Assembly: GCA_021784835.1 (NCBI GenBank)
Contig: JAJYHI010000065.1
Coordinates: 1 to 8,902 of the forward strand
DNA: 8,902 nt
Reading direction: 5' to 3'
From: a bacterium
GTDB lineage: Bacteria; SZUA-79; Acidulodesulfobacterales; Acidulodesulfobacteraceae
Shown here: piece after piece, positions 1 to 5,404 of the stretch
How the letters are laid out: each line of letters opens with the position of its first letter
Position numbering within the stretch: the stretch's first letter is position 1
Program-made: the position numbers and the translations under genes
Notes under the pieces: model-generated
Seen by the model: the letters and a program-made list of their open reading frames with translations, nothing else
Told to the model about the DNA's origin: nothing
Database searches by the model: none

Positions 1-30
1 TTAGGACTTAAAATAACAAAAAGTTGCTCA

Positions 31-117
31 CAGGTAAATGAGCTACGCTGGTCTTTCAGACCTTAACGATTTATCAACAGCGAAAAAACATGCTGTTGAT
101 AAACCTAAATTTACCTG
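31..117. repeat. Arm 1 of the nested element: closing stem with two inner hairpins
   Basis: The closing stem is a perfect 9-bp match of CAGGTAAAT (31-39) with ATTTACCTG (109-117). Inside it are a small hairpin, GGTCT/AGACC (50-54 with 58-62, 3-nt loop), and a perfect 12-bp hairpin, TTTATCAACAGC/GCTGTTGATAAA (70-81 with 92-103, loop 82-91). No oligo-T tract follows, so it is not a simple intrinsic terminator. Confidence 0.65.
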
Positions 118-120
118 ACC

Positions 121-180
121 GGTTAATCGACAGCTTTTTCAACAACAAAAAGCCGCTATTGAAAAAGTTATCGATTAACC
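121..180. repeat. Arm 2 of the nested element: long interrupted hairpin
   Basis: GGTTAATCGA (121-130) pairs perfectly with TCGATTAACC (171-180). After a 3x3 internal mismatch, CTTTTTCAA (134-142) pairs with TTGAAAAAG (159-167), leaving a 16-nt loop. A competing inner hairpin also exists: GCTTTTT (133-139) with AAAAAGC (147-153). The two forms exclude each other. Arm 2 starts with GGTTAATCGACAGC, close to the AGGTTTATCAACAGC of arm 1 (minus strand 92-106), so the arms carry related sequence motifs. Confidence 0.65.
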
Positions 181-233
181 TTGACCAACTTTTACTGCGG
201 CGATGAATATTTTTAATTTACAAACAAAAAATA

Positions 234-242
234 TGATATAAT
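234..242 (+). promoter_or_regulatory. Extended -10 promoter candidate for the histidine kinase
   Basis: TGATATAAT is a TG-N-TATAAT extended -10 element 68 nt before the kinase ATG at 311. There is no good -35 at 17 bp (a TTTACA sits only 14 bp upstream), as expected for an extended -10 promoter. The same nine bases occur before the response regulator at 4422-4430. If used, the kinase is transcribed alone, without a regulator gene. Confidence 0.4.
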
Positions 243-310
243 TTTTAAAAATTAACCAATAAAAAATCAGACTGACACGAAATATCTAACGCTCCCTTTA
301 TAATTATTTT

Positions 311-1591
311 ATGAATAATTCTATGAAGATGAAAATTAACAGGCACTCTGTATTATTCAAAATTAATATTGTTTTTATATTAACTTTTACCCTACTTCTG
401 TTTTTTTACCTGTTCGCGCACAAGATTATAAACCGTATGGAAACTTTCAGATTTATAAGAAAAACTATTTTTCTGGCAAAAAAAAATAAATTTAACGACG
501 GTCAATTCTTTGGAATAAATTTAATAAAAAATCAAAAATCGATAAATAAAATTTTAAAAAATGGAAAGTTCCTGCTTAAAAGAAACCCTCCCCGCCTCAA
601 TTATAATCTTACTTTATTAATATTTAACGGAAATAAATATATATATCTGGGGTCAAAAACCGGAAAAACTGCTTTTTTATTTAAAAGAACTTCGGGGGTT
701 AGCGGCAGGCAGAAGATTTTATTGGCGGCATGGTTAAGTTTAAATATTATCCTTATACTTTTGTATATCAGCATATTTCGTTCCATAAGACCCCTCGGAA
801 AATTGAGAAAAAGGATGGAAGAATTTAAAAACGGCGATATAAACGTAAATTTAAACGATTATATTTTAAGAAAGGATGAAATAGGATTCGTAGCAAAAGA
901 ATTTAAAGAAGCTATCGACGGCGTTAAAAAAACTATGAATACAAGGGTATGGTTTATAAGGAACATAGCCCACGAATTAAAAACCCCTATTACCAAAGGG
1001 AAAATTGCTTTAGAACTGTTAAAAGACGAAGACAAAGACAAAAAAAGAGTATTTTCCGATATTTTTAACAGGCTCGAAATGCTCATAAACGAACTGTTTG
1101 CGGCGGAAAAAATAGCGGCAGGCAATGAAATTTTGAATCTAACCACCTGTAATTTAACCGCTCTAATAAATAAAGCGAAAGAACTCCTTTTCGTAAAAAA
1201 CGGCGGCGGCATCAACGTTATAAACGACGATAAGGATTATACCGTTAAAGCCGACTGCGAACTGCTAATTATCGGCGTAAAAAATTTATTAGATAACGCG
1301 GTTAAATTTGGAACGTATAAGAAAGTAACGGTTAATATAGAAAAAGGCGTTTTAAGCGTTATAAACGAAGGGGCAAAACCGTCTATTTCCGAAGATGCCA
1401 TGTTCGAGCCTTTTTTAAAAGACCTTAACGTAAAAAACAAAGACGGCTTCGGTCTGGGTTTATATATAACTAAACAGATAATGGAAAAACACGGGTTAAA
1501 AATTATATACGCATATTCCGGCGGTAAAAATATTTTCTCGATAGATTTTAATAAAATTTGTTTTGATGCGATGAATTTGATTGATTCATAA
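311..1591 (+). CDS. Membrane sensor histidine kinase (ArsS-like), orphan
   Basis: A 426-residue two-component sensor that would autophosphorylate on His and pass phosphate to a regulator. Visible in order: a first membrane helix (about 15-38), a periplasmic loop of roughly 95 residues rich in Lys/Asn, a second helix (about 136-157), a HAMP-like linker (159-210), the dimerisation box with HELKTP (His221), the N box NLLDNA (325-330), a G1-like INEG (351-354), FEPF (365-368) and the G2 loop GFGLGLYI (379-386). All catalytic boxes are present, so it should be active. The ELKTPITKG wording recalls ArsS/CprS-type kinases of Epsilonproteobacteria; that is resemblance only. No Shine-Dalgarno is seen. 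Comparison with 5131 suggests the ancestral start is ATG 323, which removes four residues. No regulator gene adjoins it; the likely partner is at 4470-5147. Confidence 0.9.
   Translation: MNNSMKMKINRHSVLFKINIVFILTFTLLLFFYLFAHKIINRMETFRFIRKTIFLAKKNKFNDGQFFGINLIKNQKSINKILKNGKFLLKRNPPRLNYNLTLLIFNGNKYIYLGSKTGKTAFLFKRTSGVSGRQKILLAAWLSLNIILILLYISIFRSIRPLGKLRKRMEEFKNGDINVNLNDYILRKDEIGFVAKEFKEAIDGVKKTMNTRVWFIRNIAHELKTPITKGKIALELLKDEDKDKKRVFSDIFNRLEMLINELFAAEKIAAGNEILNLTTCNLTALINKAKELLFVKNGGGINVINDDKDYTVKADCELLIIGVKNLLDNAVKFGTYKKVTVNIEKGVLSVINEGAKPSISEDAMFEPFLKDLNVKNKDGFGLGLYITKQIMEKHGLKIIYAYSGGKNIFSIDFNKICFDAMNLIDS
322..362 (+). repeat. Copy A of a 41-bp block shared with the end of the response-regulator gene
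   Basis: 39 of 41 bases match 5130-5170. The block covers the kinase's first codons from ATG 323. Read in the regulator's frame, 319-339 still spells FYEDEN then stop, the exact regulator C-terminus. A stop at 316-318 shows that the rest of that regulator copy is gone. Confidence 0.85.
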
Positions 1592-1666
1592 AATCGTTGT
1601 ATATTAGACAAATTGAGTTATTCAGCAAAATAATCTTTTAAATATTTAAACATATAGGAAGGCCGT

Positions 1667-2142
1667 ATGATAAAAATTAATATACCAGGGCGGGAAAATG
1701 CCTAAATAATAATAAAAAATGTGGTTTTTGATATGAACGGAACGCTTTCGGAGGACGGAATAATTAAAAACAATGTAAAAACTCTACCGAATGAATTATC
1801 GAAACATGTTGATATTTACGTCGTAACATCGGATACGTTTGGAACTGCCAAAGAAATGGTTAAAAACATCCATGCCGAGTTATTTATTATAAACGGAGAA
1901 AATTCCGCACTTAAAAAAGAGAAATACTTCAAAAATTAGGATACGCGGAAACTATCGCCATAGGTAACGGTTTTAACGATAATGAAATACTCAAAAATGC
2001 TGCCATAGGAATCGGCATTATGGGATTAGAGGGACTCGCTATAAAAGCCGCCTTAAATTGCGACATTATAGCGGGGAAAATAGAGGATGCATTAAATCTG
2101 CTCTTAAATACGAAAAGATTAACCGCAACATTGAGAAATTAG
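1667..2142 (+). pseudogene. HAD-type phosphatase (soluble P-type-ATPase-like), broken by a stop and a frameshift
   Basis: Pieced together, this reads as a single-domain HAD hydrolase of about 157 residues, of the small family related to the P domain of P-type ATPases. It begins MIKINIPGR, has motif I VFDMNGT (1724-1744, the usual DxNGT nucleophile loop), TSDTFGT, and a C-terminal IGNGFNDNEILKNAA carrying the acidic motif IV, and ends LTATLRN. A good AGGAAGG ribosome site (1656-1662) precedes ATG 1667. Two lesions break it. TAA at 1703-1705 interrupts codon 13. A one-base loss in the A-run near 1930-1936 shifts the frame, so the front part stops at 1939 and the rest continues in another frame to TAG 2142. 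A GTG restart at 1721 could give only a 72-residue fragment. The second lesion could be a sequencing slip; the first could not be explained the same way. Confidence 0.85.
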
Positions 2143-2167
2143 CCGTTATAACTAAATATAACGGCTA
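2140..2167. terminator. Hairpin between convergent genes
   Basis: TAGCCGTTATA (2140-2150) and TATAACGGCTA (2157-2167) form a perfect 11-bp stem with a 6-nt loop. It starts on the stop codon of the HAD pseudogene and lies 18 nt past the end of the convergent cytochrome gene. No immediate T-run follows on the plus strand, so an intrinsic terminator is plausible but not textbook. Confidence 0.5.
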
Positions 2168-2185
2168 AATATAAATACTCTATTT

Positions 2186-2647
2186 TTACTGATTTTTCAA
2201 GCTCTTAAGATAATCCGTAACGGCAACGGCGTCTTCTTTAGTAAGCCTATAGCCAGGCATGGGTGGTCTTGCAAACTTGCCTTTTATATCTATGCCCATC
2301 GTTAAAAATTTAATCATATCTTTTCTTGTCCATCCCTTAGGAAGACCGGCAATGTCGGGGGTTTTCCCCGCCCAGCCCGGTACCGGATGAATCGGTTTTA
2401 GATTGAGGACCGTACCTTCGAGCCATTTTGATTTTATGGGGCGGCCGAATCTGTCCCTCGGCGTGTGGCAGTCGGCGCATTTGCCGACATCTTCCACCAA
2501 ATACCTGCCGCGGTTTATAAGCCGGGCGCTGTTAGAAATGTGACGCGTTTGTCCCGCTTCGGTTGTTTTGATTTCAACTGTAAAAAACAAAGCAGCGGAA
2601 CCAAGAATTAATACAGTAAACATGATTTTTTTTAACATGCTTCTCAT
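2186..2647 (-). CDS. Secreted monoheme cytochrome c
   Basis: A 153-residue periplasmic electron carrier. Residues 1 to about 31 form a Sec signal peptide (MLKK basic start, hydrophobic core to about 23, AxAG-like end). A single haem site CADCH (Cys57, Cys60, His61) sits in the context RGRYLVEDVGKCADCHTPR. A Met in PPMPGY (Met130) is the likely second axial ligand. The C-terminal helix EDAVAVTDYLKSL is standard for class I cytochrome c. This wording is common in cytochrome subunits and free cytochromes that accept electrons from membrane or periplasmic dehydrogenases; the partner is not visible here. Start: GGAGG complement at 2657-2661 lies 9 nt from ATG 2647, which decides it over the internal Met4. 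It appears to be a single-gene transcript, facing the HAD pseudogene. Confidence 0.9.
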   Translation of the reverse strand: MRSMLKKIMFTVLILGSAALFFTVEIKTTEAGQTRHISNSARLINRGRYLVEDVGKCADCHTPRDRFGRPIKSKWLEGTVLNLKPIHPVPGWAGKTPDIAGLPKGWTRKDMIKFLTMGIDIKGKFARPPMPGYRLTKEDAVAVTDYLKSLKNQ

Positions 2648-2737
2648 AACTCGATTCCTCCATTTTAGTTTTAATTTAATGCAAAAAAAATAAATGGCTA
2701 TATTCCAGCAATTTTTATACCATTTATATTCAATTAA

Positions 2738-2746
2738 ATTATACCA
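2738..2746 (-). promoter_or_regulatory. Extended -10 promoter candidate for the cytochrome gene
   Basis: On the minus strand this reads TGGTATAAT, a TG-N-TATAAT element 90 nt upstream of the cytochrome start. A second, weaker TGGTATAAA-like copy lies nearer the gene at 2714-2722. No convincing -35 is seen. The rest of 2662-2798 is AT-rich with no gene. Confidence 0.35.
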
Positions 2747-2798
2747 AACGAATATTACAGAATTATGACGTTTATGTTAAATTTTTGCAATAGCTGAA

Positions 2799-3440
2799 TT
2801 AACGTTCATTGTGTTTGCGCCTAAAACGTCGGATAATCTTTCTCTGATGCATAATCCGTCGGCGCTGATGCATAATCCGCCGATGTTGATTAATTATTCT
2901 GCGGTGCTGAAATCTGTTTATCATTCTTTGACGAAATATCCGCCTCATTTTTTCTCTATAAAAAGGATGCGACGCATAAAACCGTGGAGCGTAAGCGCGC
3001 CACGCTCTATAGTGCCTGAGATACATATGATGCCTTGCCCACCAGCCCGGATGATATTTGCGGTACCATGGAGCGACATGAAGCCTCCACCATAAAAAAT
3101 ATGGTCTATACATAACTACGGGGGGCGGAGGGCCGTAAACTAAAGGAGCGGGCAGAACCATTGCGGAAGTTAACGGAAACCACTGCCCCGAATAAACGCT
3201 TGCATAAACCCATCCTCCGTTATACCACCTGTAATAAAGTCCGTTATAGCCGTAAATATAGCTCTGGAAAGAAGGAGCGTAATAAGCGTTAAGCCCCTGT
3301 CCGAAAGAAAAAGCAAAGTTAGGCATCGAGATGCCTATAAATACCCCCGCCTTAGCCGGCTTTGCGTTTGTAAAAACGTATGCGCAGGACACAGTTGCAA
3401 AAAACACCGCAAATAATAAGTAAATGATAAAGCGTTTCAT
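2799..3440 (-). CDS. Secreted Tyr/Trp-rich protein with Arg/His-rich repetitive tail (YXWGXW-like)
   Basis: From ATG 3440 the product is 213 residues. A signal peptide (MKRF, hydrophobic core, likely cleavage after AKPAKA at about residue 31) leads to an aromatic region (YYRWYNGGW, YSGQWFPL), a proline turn (GPPPPVV), a Trp/His/Arg-rich part, and a tail of about 50 residues built from RIMHQRR-like heptads. The style recalls secreted YXWGXW-type proteins, whose biochemical role is not established; it probably sits in the periplasm or on the outer surface. The tail is extremely basic and could bind nucleic acid, anionic envelope polymers or metal through His; that is inference. The frame is open back to 3551, but a promoter (3524-3551) overlaps that end and the signal peptide begins at 3440, so the shorter start is preferred. 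The ribosome site is weak. Confidence 0.75.
   Translation of the reverse strand: MKRFIIYLLFAVFFATVSCAYVFTNAKPAKAGVFIGISMPNFAFSFGQGLNAYYAPSFQSYIYGYNGLYYRWYNGGWVYASVYSGQWFPLTSAMVLPAPLVYGPPPPVVMYRPYFLWWRLHVAPWYRKYHPGWWARHHMYLRHYRAWRAYAPRFYASHPFYREKMRRIFRQRMINRFQHRRIINQHRRIMHQRRRIMHQRKIIRRFRRKHNER
2844..2879 (-). repeat. 21-bp coding repeats in the basic tail
   Basis: CTGATGCATAATCCG occurs at 2844-2858 and again at 2865-2879, exactly 21 bp apart. A diverged third unit follows at about 2883-2900. Each unit encodes a heptad RIMHQRR-like segment of the minus-strand protein. Confidence 0.75.
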
Positions 3441-3454
3441 GATATGCATCTTGT

Positions 3455-3471
3455 TAAAACAGACTGTTTTA
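3455..3471. promoter_or_regulatory. 17-bp dyad, possible operator
   Basis: TAAAACAG-A-CTGTTTTA is a perfect 8-bp inverted repeat around one central base. Such a short centre cannot form an RNA hairpin loop, so a protein-binding site is more likely. It lies 15 bp upstream of the preferred start (3440) of the Tyr/Trp-rich gene and downstream of its predicted promoter. Confidence 0.45.
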
Positions 3472-3490
3472 TAAATAATGTGTAGTTTTT

Positions 3491-3508
3491 CGAAAGACTC
3501 GAAAGACG
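3491..3508. repeat. Tandem 9-bp direct repeat
   Basis: CGAAAGACT (3491-3499) is followed directly by CGAAAGACG (3500-3508). It lies in the leader between the predicted promoter and the 3455-3471 dyad of the Tyr/Trp-rich gene. Direct repeats of about this period are the usual shape of OmpR-family binding sites, but this is only suggestive. Confidence 0.35.
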
Positions 3509-3523
3509 TTGCTTCTATATAAA

Positions 3524-3551
3524 ATTTTATCATATTTCTAGAAATTTTCAA
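3524..3551 (-). promoter_or_regulatory. Sigma70-like promoter for the Tyr/Trp-rich gene
   Basis: On the minus strand, TTGAAA (plus 3546-3551) and TAAAAT (plus 3524-3529) are 16 bp apart, with TGA just before the -10. The start point would be near 3517, giving a leader of about 77 nt to ATG 3440. Confidence 0.45.
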
Positions 3552-3778
3552 TAAAATACTTTAGTCTTTATTTTATGGCATAAATGCCGACGTCTTTTCA
3601 TTATTTTGTCTAAACAATGTAAATGAATATTTTATTATCGTTTATGAAAGATTTATTCTTGATTAACATTTATGGATTATAATTATTTTATAAATAATTT
3701 TAGCTTGTGAAAACATGGTTCGCTAAAATTAGTCAATTAAATTTAATTTAACTTAATTTAATTAAAAGGAGATTTAAC
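3552..3778. other. Divergent intergenic region between the Tyr/Trp-rich and Spy-like genes
   Basis: With 3441-3551 this makes a 338-nt stretch without a gene. It holds a short palindrome GGCAT-AA-ATGCC (3577-3588), a TATAAT (3678-3683) with TTGATT only 13 bp upstream (too close for a standard promoter), and an AT-only run of short TTTAA/AATTT repeats (about 3735-3766) just before the Spy-like gene. No small ORF with a ribosome site is evident. Confidence 0.4.
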
Positions 3779-4321
3779 ATGAAAAAGTTTAAAATTTTTT
3801 TCTTATTTCTGTTTTTGTTAGCATTTGTTTTTGCCGGAACGTATTTTGCGGGCAAAGCTTCCGCATTTCAAACTATGCAGAAACATAATATCATGCGGCA
3901 TAACTTTATGCGCTGCCGTAAAATGAAAATGGATATGGGAATGTTCAATATTTTTATGCTTAAAAAGAAATTGCATTTGACTAAAAATCAGTTTCATCAA
4001 ATTAGGATAATTAAGCGACAGGAATTTATGGCTTTTAAGTCAAATATGAGGAACTTTAGAAATCCGCTGCTTTCGGCGATGAAATCGGGAACGTTTAACA
4101 AAAACGTTTTTGTAGCAAATATTACGAATAAAGTTAAAAATATGGCTGAAATCAAGGCGAACTTTCTTGAAAAATTCTCCAACGTTTTGACGCCTGCGCA
4201 GAGAAGCAGGTTTGTATTTCTTATGAAGAAAAAGATTCATAACAGGATTAAACGCCTTGAATTTATGAAAAAAATGTTAAACAAAAGAATCAAAATGATG
4301 AAAGAAAATTTATCCGAATAA
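3779..4321 (+). CDS. Spy/CpxP-like periplasmic protein with LTxxQ motifs
   Basis: A 180-residue secreted protein. Residues 1-29 are a signal peptide (KKFK, long Phe/Leu core, cleavage after KASA). The mature part is helical, Met-, His- and Lys-rich, and carries two LTxxQ motifs: LTKNQ (67-71) and LTPAQ (137-141). That pair marks the Spy/CpxP superfamily, which includes ATP-independent periplasmic chaperones and metal- or stress-linked inhibitors of sensor kinases. The mature N-terminus is packed with Met and His (31-60) and could bind metal ions; that is inference. AAGGAG (3766-3771) lies 7 nt before the ATG. The response regulator starts 148 nt downstream, and in Cpx systems a CpxP-like gene is a direct target of the neighbouring regulator, so co-regulation is likely. 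The protein is basic throughout and lacks Cys pairs. Confidence 0.85.
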   Translation: MKKFKIFFLFLFLLAFVFAGTYFAGKASAFQTMQKHNIMRHNFMRCRKMKMDMGMFNIFMLKKKLHLTKNQFHQIRIIKRQEFMAFKSNMRNFRNPLLSAMKSGTFNKNVFVANITNKVKNMAEIKANFLEKFSNVLTPAQRSRFVFLMKKKIHNRIKRLEFMKKMLNKRIKMMKENLSE

Positions 4322-4354
4322 TATTTATCGCTATCGCGGTTTAATTTAAATTTT

Positions 4355-4395
4355 GCCGAAGCAGACGAACTATTTTTTAATGCGGCTGCTTCGGC
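4355..4395 (+). terminator. Hairpin downstream of the Spy-like gene
   Basis: GCCGAAGCAG (4355-4364) and CTGCTTCGGC (4386-4395) form a perfect 10-bp stem around a 21-nt loop. It is much richer in GC than its surroundings and begins 33 nt after the stop codon. The following TATTGCATTTATTT is T-rich but not a clean tract, so termination efficiency is uncertain. Confidence 0.5.
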
Positions 4396-4421
4396 TATTG
4401 CATTTATTTAATTAATATTTT

Positions 4422-4430
4422 TGATATAAT
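4422..4430 (+). promoter_or_regulatory. Extended -10 promoter candidate for the response regulator
   Basis: TGATATAAT lies 39 nt before ATG 4470, right after the terminator-like hairpin. It is identical to the element before the histidine kinase (234-242). No -35 at standard spacing is seen. Confidence 0.45.
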
Positions 4431-4469
4431 ATGCTTTTTTCATAACTTTTTTAAATTTTATAAACTATT

Positions 4470-5147
4470 ATGACAAAAGTTATAATGATCGAAGACGATA
4501 AAGAAATTGCCGAACTCTTAAGAGAATATCTTTATAAATTCAATATAGACCTTATAAATTTTGAAAACGCAAACGAAGGACTTAAGGCTTTAAAAGAAGA
4601 CGCTAACAGCTTTGACCTTTTAATTTTAGATCTGACTTTACCCGAAGCCGACGGATTAGAAATATGTAAATTGGTATCGCAAAAGTATCGCCTGCCGATA
4701 ATTATTTCTTCGGCGAGAGGCGACTATTCCGATATAGTTACCGGCCTTGAAATCGGGGCAGACGATTACGTCGCAAAACCGTACAACCCCAGAGAACTCG
4801 TCGCCAGAATAAGAGCCGTAATCAGAAGAAAAGCGCGGGCAAATAATGACGATTACGGTTTTGAAATAGACGAAAGCAAAATGCTCGTAAAAAAAGACGG
4901 CAAAGCCTTAGATTTAACGTCTGCGGAATACGAACTTTTTTCAATTCTATATAAAAACAGGGGCAACGTTATTACAAGGGACTATATTCTCGAAAATATA
5001 AAAACTATGAATTATGAAAGCATCGACAGGACCGTCGACGTTTTAATAGGAAGGATCAGAAAAAAAATAGGGGACGACCCAAGAAATCCCAAATATATTA
5101 AATCCATAAGGGGTTACGGATATAAATTTTATGAAGATGAAAATTAA
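4470..5147 (+). CDS. OmpR/PhoB-family response regulator
   Basis: A 225-residue DNA-binding regulator. The receiver domain (3-118) has the acidic pocket Asp9/Asp10, the phosphorylation site Asp54 in LLILDLTLP, the switch Ser80 and Lys103 in VAKPYNP. A winged-helix domain (129-222) follows, with the usual LTSAEYELF, a recognition helix around SIDRTVDVLIGRIRKKI, and the wing RGYGYKF. All key residues are present. No Shine-Dalgarno is seen. The last 17 nt overlap ATG 5131, the start of a kinase gene that breaks off after about 40 bases, so the cognate kinase has been lost here. That stub matches the start of the intact kinase at 311, which is therefore its most likely partner. The nearest plausible target is the Spy-like gene upstream. 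Confidence 0.93.
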   Translation: MTKVIMIEDDKEIAELLREYLYKFNIDLINFENANEGLKALKEDANSFDLLILDLTLPEADGLEICKLVSQKYRLPIIISSARGDYSDIVTGLEIGADDYVAKPYNPRELVARIRAVIRRKARANNDDYGFEIDESKMLVKKDGKALDLTSAEYELFSILYKNRGNVITRDYILENIKTMNYESIDRTVDVLIGRIRKKIGDDPRNPKYIKSIRGYGYKFYEDEN

Positions 5148-5229
5148 CAGGCGCTCTGTATTATTTAAAAATATGGATAAGGAGCAAAAGGCGTCCATTG
5201 CCAGTTTTGCCATACCCAGCAAGGCTTGA
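5131..5229 (+). pseudogene. Stub of the histidine kinase gene (copy B)
   Basis: The reading starts MKMKINRRSVLFK, matching MKMKINRHSVLFK at the start of the intact kinase. Similarity ends at about 5170. From there the frame runs into unrelated GC-rich sequence and stops at TGA 5227-5229, giving 32 residues with none of the kinase domains. The overlap with the regulator's stop codon preserves the original operon layout. The DNA block 5130-5170 is 39/41 identical to 322-362. Confidence 0.85.
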
Positions 5230-5350
5230 TGCGCTCCCCTCTTTTCAATGCTCTGCGCTGTTTTTTCAGGCATTAAAAAAAGTTCTGTTCCAGCAATATG
5301 ACAATATCCTGTTCTACCAACATGATAATGTCCCTTGCCATTATATCCTC
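5171..5350. other. Foreign GC-rich segment at the scar
   Basis: By hand count, half of the bases at 5174-5273 are G or C, against about a third around it. It begins exactly where kinase similarity ends. Frames stay open on both strands: minus from about 5342 down to 5174 (containing MPEKTAQSIEKRG and GMAKLAMDA), and plus 5171-5353 (containing PYPARLDALPSFQ). No ribosome site or recognised domain supports either. It is best read as an imported fragment of unknown origin rather than a gene. Confidence 0.5.
5285..5332. repeat. Two tandem 24-bp repeats
   Basis: 5285-5308 and 5309-5332 match at 19 of 24 positions, both beginning CTGTTC. The period is a multiple of three, so any frame shows an 8-residue repeat (for example GHYHVGRT/GYCHIAGT on the minus strand). 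Confidence 0.6.
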
Positions 5351-5404
5351 ACGTAGAATAATTACAGGAGAATATTTTATAGCATTATTGTAAAGGTGAC
5401 ATTT

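Larger units (their letters stand above)
19..193. repeat. Nested two-armed inverted-repeat element (MITE-like or structured RNA/ssDNA)
   Basis: Five sets of perfectly complementary segments nest inside one another. The outer ends are 19-26 (AAAAGTTG) with 186-193 (CAACTTTT). Arm 1 is closed by 31-39 with 109-117. Arm 2 is 121-180. In all, 53 base pairs can form with no G-U pair. The ends extend as an imperfect terminal inverted repeat: AAAAGTTGCTCA on the left and AAAAGTTGGTCA (reverse complement) on the right, then AGGTAAAT against AGGTTAAT. No clear target-site duplication flanks it. The nesting is far beyond chance in AT-rich DNA. Whether it acts as RNA, as a folded single strand (recombination site) or as a small non-autonomous transposon cannot be told from one copy. 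No family was recognised. Confidence 0.7.

Noticed and set aside
71..102. DnaA boxes (TTATCAACA in both orientations).
   Set aside because: They differ from TTATCCACA at a conserved position and are simply the two sides of a 12-bp hairpin; no replication genes are near.
19..193. Retron ncRNA, because of flanking inverted repeats with inner hairpins.
   Set aside because: No reverse transcriptase follows; the next gene is a histidine kinase. An integron attC site was also considered, but the RYYYAAC/GTTRRRY core sites are not present.
38..242. A coding-like reading (MSYAGLSDLNDLS..., continuing past stops as QQQKAAIEKVID) resembling the N-terminus of an M3-type peptidase.
   Set aside because: It has three in-frame stops, family spacing is wrong by about seven residues, and the perfect inverted repeats explain the sequence better.
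859..1611. Minus-strand ORFs across the histidine kinase.
   Set aside because: They are shadows of a gene with complete family motifs and have no ribosome sites.
2844..2900. CRISPR-like short repeats.
   Set aside because: The 21-bp units are contiguous without spacers and encode heptads of a protein tail.
2811..3095. Plus-strand ORF of 94 residues.
   Set aside because: It is opposite the repetitive tail of the Tyr/Trp-rich gene, which has a signal peptide and promoter; the ORF has no ribosome site or family.
5043..5273. Minus-strand ORF MPEKTAQSIEKRG... as a real gene.
   Set aside because: It runs into the antisense of the response regulator, lacks a ribosome site, and an equally open plus-strand frame exists. 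Kept only as part of the foreign segment.
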